Positions 18,374 through 24,536 of a DNA stretch of 64,000 bases are shown in pieces. The translations under genes and the position numbers were made by a program. The DNA lies in contig NC_003228.3 of NCBI RefSeq assembly GCF_000025985.1, forward strand, positions 3,472,001 through 3,536,000, in the 5' to 3' direction. The DNA is from Bacteroides fragilis NCTC 9343 (lineage in GTDB: Bacteria; Bacteroidota; Bacteroidia; Bacteroidales; Bacteroidaceae). The notes below the pieces were generated by a model. It ran no database searches, was not told the origin of the DNA, and saw nothing but the letters and a program-made list of their open reading frames with translations. The first letter of the stretch is position 1. Each line of letters opens with the position of its first letter.

Positions 18374-19387
18374 CTAATTTATATCTAAATCAAGGAAATA
18401 AAAAGACTGCCCATTATTTGAGTTAATACCACAAAAAAGATTTCTATCCGGATCTATAAAAAAGAAAAAAATCTTTTCATCCAATCGATAACGCGCTATT
18501 GGTCTACCTTCCCAATCTACTATAACCAAACTGGATTGCTCACCCTCCGGACATAGCAAATAAATGTATTTATCAGTAACAAAACAATCTCTAATAAACG
18601 TTGTCCAACGTTTAGGATCTGCATCCACAACATATTTATTAGATGCATAATCAAGACATACATCGTGCAATAATCGGGCACTCAAATCATAAATCCGAAA
18701 ACGGCGAGTCCTCACATAATTAACTAAGATGCGACTTCCGTCCGGTTTTGGCCATACTTCGTGCGCATAGGCAAACTTAAAGTCAAATATCGTTTTAAAT
18801 CTTACCTCAGTACGCTCCGGATAATGCCCTTTAGGATATAAGATATTATTCTCAGCATCAAGCATATAGAACTCATTTAACCTAATATCATTATAAGAAG
18901 GATCCGTATATGCATGAGCTGTATACATTTTATCATTCAATTTCTTAATTTTAGATAATCGAATCTTATTGCTATTATAAAGGAAATGAGTTGTCGTTTT
19001 CTGCAACAAATCCTTATCTGTTAAATGATATAAATATAACGAATCATCTTTTACCAAGTAAAAGCCTTCATTGCATTCGGCTAATATCTGTTTATATTCT
19101 GACAAACTACCGGTATAGCTCAAAAATTTCATTTCCGGATAAGCAAACACAGCATAAATAGAATCTGTAGTTGACGTACGAACCAATACCCGCTTATCGC
19201 CATCCCACACCATACACCGTGCATTTACCTGCATAGGATCCATTTCTACTTTAGAAAGCATAACAGTAGTATCTTTCAAGAGAAAAGACGAATAATAAGT
19301 AATAGGCACGTCAACCTCCGTGGGTTTGCATGAGACAAAAAGTATACAAGCTACCCCAATAATCCCAAGCCAATTTCTATAAATCAT
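18374..19387 (-). CDS. Six-bladed beta-propeller lipoprotein
   Basis: 337 residues from the ATG at 19387; a TTG-started longer frame (19402) is less likely. The signal ends in VACILFVSCKPT. The C-terminal family signature IVDWEGRPIARYRLDE is clear, while the first-blade GxGPxE loop is degenerate (GSLSEYKQIL). It overlaps the stop of the upstream propeller gene by 11 nt and is followed after 9 nt by the thioredoxin/DUF1573 lipoprotein, so these three are one operon. Two propellers in tandem here against one in the neighbouring module suggests duplication and divergence. Ligand unknown. Confidence 0.8.
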   Translation of the reverse strand: MIYRNWLGIIGVACILFVSCKPTEVDVPITYYSSFLLKDTTVMLSKVEMDPMQVNARCMVWDGDKRVLVRTSTTDSIYAVFAYPEMKFLSYTGSLSEYKQILAECNEGFYLVKDDSLYLYHLTDKDLLQKTTTHFLYNSNKIRLSKIKKLNDKMYTAHAYTDPSYNDIRLNEFYMLDAENNILYPKGHYPERTEVRFKTIFDFKFAYAHEVWPKPDGSRILVNYVRTRRFRIYDLSARLLHDVCLDYASNKYVVDADPKRWTTFIRDCFVTDKYIYLLCPEGEQSSLVIVDWEGRPIARYRLDEKIFFFFIDPDRNLFCGINSNNGQSFYFLDLDIN

Positions 19388-20369
19388 ATTTCGCCAATGC
19401 AAAATCAGGATTAACTCCTATCACATACAGAGCATTACTTCGTCCGTCAGCAGCAATGCGCATTACAGGCATGCCCAAATTTACAATTTTCAGTAATTTA
19501 CCATCATAATCATACACAAAAACCGTACGGGGACATTTACTTGCATTACGTCCGACAGTCCTTTCATCCAACGGATCAACTTCCCGGTCACGCTCCAGAG
19601 TAACAATATAATCTTTAGTCATGCATATATCTCTCACTCCCATCACGCTACGATCAAACCTAATCGCCCCATCAACAACAGAATAGTTTTCTTTTTCAGG
19701 CATGCGTTCCCATAATAACTTAAAATTATCCCCTTCCTTTTTATACAAAGCCAAATAAGAAAAATTAAAAGGACCAAAAGCAAGGAGTCCACGATCTTTA
19801 TCGTAAGTTTTATATGTACCCATATGGTGTTTCACTTCACGAATCGGATAAACCCCAAATGTAGATTTTTTCCCATTTGAACTCACTTTAAAATAATCGT
19901 TCTCACCATTTTCGGTTTCAGTCAGATACAGTTGTTCGTCCAATTTAGCCATTCGTATATTCCGATCAAAATCTGATAAAGACATAAAAGGTTCTTTTCC
20001 GACAATTAAACTGTCAATAGATAAATAGCCTCTGGTTTTCCCGTTAGCATCATGAGCAGCAATACAGCGATTAATGGAAAAACGATTGATTAAAGGACTT
20101 ACAAATTCCTGTGGACCTTCTCCCTTTTGCCCCATAGAACCGATATATTTTCCATCGGAAGAACGATGTACATGCAGAAATTTGTTATCAGAGAAAGGAT
20201 CAGACCAAACTAAATAATCGTCAATCAGCAATAAATCACCAGGCATAGTTGTCAAAAGACTATCATTCATTACCTGGGGTTGTAAACTCACCTTATCAGG
20301 TACATCAGTAGTTGTGCAGGAAGTAAACACTGTTAAAACAGAAATAATATATAGAATTATCTTATGCAT
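19377..20369 (-). CDS. Six-bladed beta-propeller lipoprotein
   Basis: 330 residues, lipoprotein signal ending in SVLTVFTSCTTTD. The propeller marker MGQKGEGPQEFVSP lies near residue 77-90, and a related C-terminal element VFVYDYDGKLLKIVNL is present. Beta-rich repeats fill the rest. It is the first lipoprotein after the NVEALA gene at 20437, separated by 67 nt that include a hairpin (20392-20422). It overlaps the second propeller gene by 11 nt. Nothing catalytic is visible. The consistent pairing of one NVEALA gene with a following propeller suggests that they act together, for example as peptide and binding or immunity partner; this is inference. Confidence 0.8.
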   Translation of the reverse strand: MHKIILYIISVLTVFTSCTTTDVPDKVSLQPQVMNDSLLTTMPGDLLLIDDYLVWSDPFSDNKFLHVHRSSDGKYIGSMGQKGEGPQEFVSPLINRFSINRCIAAHDANGKTRGYLSIDSLIVGKEPFMSLSDFDRNIRMAKLDEQLYLTETENGENDYFKVSSNGKKSTFGVYPIREVKHHMGTYKTYDKDRGLLAFGPFNFSYLALYKKEGDNFKLLWERMPEKENYSVVDGAIRFDRSVMGVRDICMTKDYIVTLERDREVDPLDERTVGRNASKCPRTVFVYDYDGKLLKIVNLGMPVMRIAADGRSNALYVIGVNPDFALAKYDL

Positions 20370-20391
20370 AACTTTAATAAAGTTACCAAAA

Positions 20392-20422
20392 GATGTGTCA
20401 CAAATATTACAACTGACACATC
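20392..20422 (-). terminator. Hairpin between NVEALA and propeller genes, weak terminator-like
   Basis: GATGTGTCA (20392-20400) pairs with TGACACATC (20414-20422) across a 13-nt loop. On the transcribed minus strand the stem is followed by TTTTGG, a short U-run. It could stop part of the transcription after the peptide gene and so make the peptide more abundant than the propellers. Confidence 0.5.
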
Positions 20423-20436
20423 CTTTTTATTAAATT

Positions 20437-20718
20437 TTAATTTGTATAATGGCTACATCCACTTACTGTATAGCAGCTATTACCAGTCACTTCTATTGCA
20501 CAAGCATAAGTATAATGAATATAATCACACTTACAACATTCTTGTGACCAAGAACCTTCACAATTTCCATTCGAAAGTTCTCCATTTGCCAATGCTTCTA
20601 CGTTAGCCATTGCCAAATCAGATAAAGAGGCATCCGCCTTTTGACTCTGATAAACATTATATCCCGTAAATGCAATAACAACTACAGCTAATAACGCTGC
20701 ATAATATTTCTTTTTCAT
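20437..20718 (-). CDS. NVEALA-family exported small peptide, seven cysteines
   Basis: 93 residues. The leader MKKKYYAALLAVVVIAFTGY and the motif LAMANVEALA (ending about residue 45) are nearly identical to the peptide at 16920. The tail of about 48 residues is different and rich in cysteine: NCEGSW, QECCKCDY, YACAIE, NSCYTV and SGCSHY give seven Cys. Such a tail could fold as a disulfide-bonded mini-protein. No standard promoter box was found just upstream, where a 48-nt inverted-repeat structure (20810-20857) lies, so read-through from the module at 22162 may matter. The peptide's activity is unknown. Confidence 0.85.
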   Translation of the reverse strand: MKKKYYAALLAVVVIAFTGYNVYQSQKADASLSDLAMANVEALANGELSNGNCEGSWSQECCKCDYIHYTYACAIEVTGNSCYTVSGCSHYTN

Positions 20719-20809
20719 TCTTTTTATTTTATATTGATAATAATAATTTTGTCTATGTCTCCTTTCCTGGAAGATGTACCTGTTAAACCTCCTTTTCTAA
20801 AGGTTGTCA

Positions 20810-20857
20810 GGAGCGGGAAAATAGCTTCCATATCGACAAGTTGGCTTTACCCGCTCC
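20810..20857. repeat. Inverted repeat downstream of propeller gene
   Basis: GGAGCGGG (20810-20817) and CCCGCTCC (20850-20857) form a strong 8-bp stem with a 32-nt loop that can add an AGC/GCT pair. On the minus strand no U-tract follows, so it is not a standard terminator for the propeller gene; on the plus strand TTTT follows but no plus-strand gene reads into it. Confidence 0.55.
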
Positions 20858-20881
20858 TTTTCGAACCTGTTACACTTGACT

Positions 20882-21943
20882 TTAGCCAAAGCGGAACTCC
20901 ACAATGGGTTGGTCGTTATTAACATCTGTTGCTGTAATAGTCTTATTTCTTTCATCAACATGGAAACCTGTGATATAACGATCTAAGGTATATTTACATA
21001 AAGGTTCCCCTTGTAAGTTGAAAACATAAATATATTGTCCACCATCTGTAGCTCTTCCCTCCTTTTGGTGCTGTGCCATAATCTCTTTAAAAGTGTGACC
21101 ATGGAAAACAGCATAAATAGCCTCATCCGTAACCTGCACATCCGAGAATCCCATGATCCCATCCGGAATAGCATACCCGCCCGCAAGTTTGAATTCCGGT
21201 TCCCCTTTAGGACCTAAACAGACCCTATGAAAACCGTTTTGAAGATTATAAATCTCAAGAACTTCACCTAATTGAGTAGCAGCAACCAACACTCCGTTAT
21301 GAGGATTATAATCTATAAAACTGCGCCAAGCTTGTGCTAAGGCAGGACGCGCCTCTTTCAATGCTTCTTCGTTCAATGAAGGAATCACTCCACTTTTTTT
21401 CAAAAACTTTCCTTGTCGGTTCACCCAACAGAATCGGCTATCTCCCGAATAGTCAGGTATCAGAAAAGTCGTATCATTGAATGCCACAAAATCAAGAGCA
21501 CGCAGAATGCTGTCTTTATCGAAAGAGATCGCTTCTGCACGCAGAAGCGAATCTCTATCCGAAACAAACTCAAACCTAGTTAACTCGCCTTTGTTGGCAT
21601 CTAAAGTCCAAAATGAACCATCTATACATTTCACTGTTTCTACTGAAAGCATCTCTTCCGGTGAATCCCCTCTCCTGCCAAACGAAGACAGATAATGGAA
21701 ATCAGGATAATGAAAAAGATGGCAATACACATCAGTACCATGTAAATCCAAGACAACAGCCTGATCACCGGACACATGTACCCGAAACGGATAACGCATA
21801 TAAACCGAATCAAGCTGAATTACCTTAGAATGTAGTGTCTCCTCCTTAGGAAAAGAAACATACAACATCCGATCTTTCGGCAAATCTGAAGTGCACCCGG
21901 TAAAGATTGCCAAAAGAAAGAGAAATGTCAGACAGTATTTCAT
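20882..21943 (-). CDS. Six-bladed beta-propeller lipoprotein
   Basis: 353 residues from the ATG at 21943, which gives MKYCLTFLFLLAIFTGCTSD, a perfect lipoprotein signal; the frame is open a further three codons to a TTG. Family markers are FGRRGDSPEEML (about residue 85-97) and VFNLQGEPLCKYTLDR near the C-terminus. It starts only 9 nt after the stop of the NVEALA gene at 21953, so the peptide and propeller are made from one message here, without the hairpin seen in the other two pairs. This is the promoter-proximal module of the cluster. Confidence 0.82.
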   Translation of the reverse strand: MKYCLTFLFLLAIFTGCTSDLPKDRMLYVSFPKEETLHSKVIQLDSVYMRYPFRVHVSGDQAVVLDLHGTDVYCHLFHYPDFHYLSSFGRRGDSPEEMLSVETVKCIDGSFWTLDANKGELTRFEFVSDRDSLLRAEAISFDKDSILRALDFVAFNDTTFLIPDYSGDSRFCWVNRQGKFLKKSGVIPSLNEEALKEARPALAQAWRSFIDYNPHNGVLVAATQLGEVLEIYNLQNGFHRVCLGPKGEPEFKLAGGYAIPDGIMGFSDVQVTDEAIYAVFHGHTFKEIMAQHQKEGRATDGGQYIYVFNLQGEPLCKYTLDRYITGFHVDERNKTITATDVNNDQPIVEFRFG

Positions 21944-21952
21944 GATTTTCAA

Positions 21953-22162
21953 TTACCTATAATACAATACTTTGGATCCATCATTAGGGCAAACTACTGA
22001 ACCTGTTCCCACACATATAGCAGGTGAAGTCCCCTCACCTGTTGCCAACGCTTCTACATTCATCATTACTAATGATGAAGGATCCTCTCTCTTTTCTCTC
22101 ATAAACATAGAGACTACAATTACTGTAACAACAGCTAATACTGCTAAAATCTTTATTTTCAT
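21953..22162 (-). CDS. NVEALA-family exported small peptide, two cysteines
   Basis: 69 residues. It has a basic start and hydrophobic segment (MKIKILAVLAVVTVIVVSMF), then the motif SLVMMNVEALA, then a short tail of about 27 residues with two cysteines (PAICVG, VVCPND). The leader differs from the near-identical pair at 16920 and 20437, so this is an older branch of the family. It is the first gene of the minus-strand cluster, 27 nt behind a very good Bacteroides promoter and across from the divergent membrane regulator. Confidence 0.85.
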   Translation of the reverse strand: MKIKILAVLAVVTVIVVSMFMREKREDPSSLVMMNVEALATGEGTSPAICVGTGSVVCPNDGSKVLYYR

Positions 22163-22188
22163 TTCACCAATAAATTAATAAATATCAG

Positions 22189-22220
22189 CAAAGATAAGCG
22201 AGTGGATAGAAGCACACAAA
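22189..22220 (-). promoter_or_regulatory. Promoter of the NVEALA cluster
   Basis: On the minus strand TTTG (22220-22217) and TATCTTTG (22196-22189) are separated by exactly 20 nt, matching the Bacteroides -33/-7 consensus. The first NVEALA start is 27 nt downstream. Confidence 0.75.
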
Positions 22221-22227
22221 TGTTCTA

Positions 22228-22269
22228 CGTCAACACTTTTATTAACAACGTCATTTTATTTAATGACGT
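22228..22269. promoter_or_regulatory. Palindrome and half-site repeat, likely operator of divergent regulator
   Basis: ACGTCATT (22248-22255) and AATGACGT (22262-22269) form an inverted repeat with a 6-nt spacer, and a third ACGTCA lies at 22228-22233, 20 nt from the first arm, two helical turns. The group sits just upstream of the -33 box of the NVEALA promoter, the normal place for an activator. The winged-helix regulator encoded from 22393 is the obvious candidate to bind it. Confidence 0.6.
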
Positions 22270-22358
22270 CTAAATATCAATATATTAAGTTCTAATAAGA
22301 TAGCAATTGTTTTTATCACTAATTCAACAAACAGGATGGTAAATTCAAACTTTTAAAG

Positions 22359-22366
22359 TAACTTTG
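22359..22366 (+). promoter_or_regulatory. -7 promoter element of the membrane regulator gene
   Basis: TAACTTTG matches TAnnTTTG and lies 26 nt before the start codon at 22393. No clean TTTG is found 20 nt upstream. Confidence 0.45.
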
Positions 22367-22392
22367 CGACACCAACACAAGATCTGGCAAAT

Positions 22393-23499
22393 ATGAATAA
22401 AAGAATATTCTTAGTAATCGGAGTCATTATACTATTTATTATGATTGCTATAGGTGTTTCGACCTATACAATTATTCATTCCCTCATTCAAAAAGAAAAA
22501 GAAGCATTCAAGCCACAAGTTGAAAACATCTTGAAAGAAGCGGTTATCAACAATATAACTCAAAAAACTAAAGACTTAGCATTGAATGGACTTAGTAATT
22601 CACCTAATAAAATTGGAACATATGAAACTCGCACTTTCTGTTCAAAAGATACACTGTTCACCTATCAACACCAAGTTCAAGATATTGATACAGAAATATT
22701 CTTTGCCCGTCAATTAGGATTGCTTATGATGGATAGTTTACAAAGCACTGATATACAAAATCTAATAATTAATAGTTTAAGTAAGAACAAAATAAAAGGA
22801 TATATTAATGTTGGCATTATTACTTCCAAACACCTACAAAGAGAAATATGGAGTCAGCCTCAAAGTAGCATTCCTTGTAATGCAGAAAAAATTATCTATC
22901 ACTTGGAAGATGAAATTGTTAGTGTAGATTACATAATGTATATCGACTATAGTTTCTCAACTTTGTGGAAGCGAATGCCTAAAACCAATATCTACATCAA
23001 TTTAGTAGTCGAAGTGATTCTCATCTACACCATTACTCTATTTGTACTATACTATAGGAAACAGCAAAAGAACAGATCTGTATCTACAGTTGATATAACA
23101 TCAGATCCCAATATTATCACGGACCCCATATCAGTTGACAATACTGTAGAAACAGAAAAGCGGACTAATTCTACCATAAAAGAGGAGTTATCATTCAAGG
23201 ATCAATTTGTCTTTGAGAAAGACTTTGTCCTATTCAATGACCGTCCGATCAAAATGCCTAATCAACAACAAAAGATATTAATATTTTTCTTAAATAGGCC
23301 TAATTACAGAGTGAACAAACACGAATTGAAGGAAGAGTTTTGGCCTAAAAACAGTGATCCAACCAATAATATGACAAGCGCAATCAATAAATTAAAGAAA
23401 ATTTTAGAGGAAATCAACAGTAAGTATACAATTATCACCGACAAGACTAATGAAGAATACTATGTACTAATCAGGGATAAATCAGCAGAAAAAATATAG
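22393..23499 (+). CDS. Membrane-anchored winged-helix transcriptional regulator (ToxR-like layout, inverted)
   Basis: 368 residues. Transmembrane helix 1 is at residues about 5-25 (IFLVIGVIILFIMIAIGVS). An extracytoplasmic domain of some 170 residues follows. Helix 2 is at about 200-220 (NLVVEVILIYTITLFVLYYR). A polar linker leads to a C-terminal OmpR-type winged helix (about 270-365) with KMPNQQQKILIFFLNRPN, then VNKHELKEEFWP, then MTSAINKLKKIL and a final wing strand YYVLI. Unlike ToxR, the DNA-binding domain is at the C-terminus after two membrane helices. There is no receiver or kinase domain, so sensing is direct. It is divergent from the NVEALA cluster with a palindrome between them; I infer that it senses an envelope or peptide signal and controls the cluster. 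Confidence 0.82.
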   Translation: MNKRIFLVIGVIILFIMIAIGVSTYTIIHSLIQKEKEAFKPQVENILKEAVINNITQKTKDLALNGLSNSPNKIGTYETRTFCSKDTLFTYQHQVQDIDTEIFFARQLGLLMMDSLQSTDIQNLIINSLSKNKIKGYINVGIITSKHLQREIWSQPQSSIPCNAEKIIYHLEDEIVSVDYIMYIDYSFSTLWKRMPKTNIYINLVVEVILIYTITLFVLYYRKQQKNRSVSTVDITSDPNIITDPISVDNTVETEKRTNSTIKEELSFKDQFVFEKDFVLFNDRPIKMPNQQQKILIFFLNRPNYRVNKHELKEEFWPKNSDPTNNMTSAINKLKKILEEINSKYTIITDKTNEEYYVLIRDKSAEKI

Positions 23500-23671
23500 A
23501 TATATAAGGATAAAATAATAAAAAGTATGCGGGATACATCACGCACCCCGCACACAACAACCATTTAAGTATTAAACAATTAAACTAAAAACATATGATA
23601 GTACTATATAAAAAAACAAGTCCAAATCCAGTGTTGCATCAATGAATGCTAACATAGAGATGAAACTACTC
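23500..23671. other. Non-coding stretch after the regulator
   Basis: AT-rich sequence. A weak hairpin is possible at GCGGGATACATCACGCACCCCGC just after the regulator stop (GCGGG pairs with CCCGC, about 23529-23551) and may end its transcription, although no long T-run follows. No gene is seen. Confidence 0.4.
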
Positions 23672-23980
23672 TTAGAATCTTTTCACATACCTGCTTATCT
23701 TCATGGAGTAATTTGCCATTGAAAAATATCCATCATCAGATTTAACAGGTTTGTCTGTAAAGCCTACAGCATATTAACTTTGAAGCTCAGCATCTGTAAG
23801 ATTAATCCATTTTTCACAAGGGGTGGTAAACAAACATCTCCAATTGTCCCACTCTCGTTCACTTACTTCCGACATATAGCTTATCTCCCTTCCAGTAAAT
23901 GAGCTATATCCTCTTGATTGCCTGATTGCTTATACGTTCCATCGCCGCAGATAATAATATGCTTTTCATCTAAACTAAAA
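23672..23980 (-). pseudogene. Decayed 3' end of an unrecognised gene
   Basis: The minus strand gives protein-like text in pieces. One frame reads DEKHIIICGDGTYKQSG and AHLLEGR, then stops. A second frame continues with EISYMSEVSEREWDNWR, TTPCEKWINLTDAELQS, reaches TAA (23774-23776), and goes on in the same frame with YAVGFTDKPVKSDDGYF and MKISRYVKRF to a stop at 23672. One frameshift near 23884-23893 and one nonsense codon would join these into about 100 residues. The upstream part of the gene is replaced by the DUF3244 gene. I do not recognise the family; it is judged coding only from composition and continuity. Confidence 0.45.
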
Positions 23981-23984
23981 TTAT

Positions 23985-24371
23985 TTATTCTACAATAAAT
24001 TGTCCATATACATAACCACCATTCGAATTGGTAAATTCAAGCAGGTAAGTTCCCGGTGCTAAATCGGCAATAGAGAACGAAGTAGCTTGATTAGCAGCAG
24101 TTACATCCACAGAAGATGAATAAACTTCTTTTTTGGTATCATCTTTCACTGTAATATCCACATTACCTATAACCTTTGTAAATTCAATAAATAAAGTAGT
24201 GCCATCAATATCTGCAGAAATAGGAATCAACGGATTGATGGAACGATTACCTTCTTCGATAATTTCACCATCTAAAACAATGGGTCTACGAAGAATTTGA
24301 GTGGACATAGCACACATGGACTGTCCAATGAACAATACCACAATTAACGATAAAATAACACGCAATTTCAT
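23985..24371 (-). CDS. DUF3244 small exported protein
   Basis: 128 residues. A cleavable signal peptide (VILSLIVVLFIGQSMCA) is followed by a beta-sandwich-like domain typical of DUF3244: SADIDGTTLFIEFTKVIGNVDI-like strands, VYSSSVDVTAAN, and the end SIADLAPGTYLLEFTNSNGG. This pattern resembles the C-terminal sorting-type Ig domains of Bacteroidetes but here stands alone. It has its own promoter (24394-24425) with paired 12-nt repeats just upstream. It follows a TPR membrane regulator gene on the same strand, and DUF3244 genes are often near such regulators in Bacteroides. Function unknown. Confidence 0.82.
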   Translation of the reverse strand: MKLRVILSLIVVLFIGQSMCAMSTQILRRPIVLDGEIIEEGNRSINPLIPISADIDGTTLFIEFTKVIGNVDITVKDDTKKEVYSSSVDVTAANQATSFSIADLAPGTYLLEFTNSNGGYVYGQFIVE

Positions 24372-24393
24372 ATTTTATTTGTTTTGGTTTCGT

Positions 24394-24425
24394 CAAATGT
24401 AGCGCATATTTTTCAGACAGCCAAA
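24394..24425 (-). promoter_or_regulatory. Promoter of the DUF3244 gene
   Basis: TTTG (24425-24422), a 20-nt spacer and TACATTTG (24401-24394) on the minus strand match the Bacteroides consensus exactly. The start codon is 22 nt downstream. Confidence 0.72.
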
Positions 24426-24429
24426 GAAA

Positions 24430-24519
24430 TTACCCGGACAAATTCAGGTAGGGTTAATGGCATCTAATTATCTTAAAATCAATAGATAAAAAATAAGGAA
24501 CAGATATTTACCCGGACAA
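24430..24519 (-). promoter_or_regulatory. Paired 12-nt direct repeats, probable activator sites
   Basis: TTGTCCGGGTAA occurs twice on the minus strand, at 24441-24430 and 24519-24508, 78 nt apart. The near copy ends 4 nt upstream of the -33 box of the DUF3244 promoter. The GC-rich core stands out from AT-rich surroundings. The adjacent TPR regulator is a candidate binder. Confidence 0.6.
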
Positions 24520-24536
24520 TTTCCCCTCAAGCCAAA

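Noticed and set aside
20810..20857. Rho-independent terminator of the propeller gene at 20882
   Set aside because: The stem is strong but no U-run follows on the transcribed strand, so it is kept only as an inverted repeat.
22163..24536. Mobile element or phage border near the NVEALA cluster
   Set aside because: No integrase, transposase, tRNA or clear target-site duplication was found; remnants point to local duplication and decay only.
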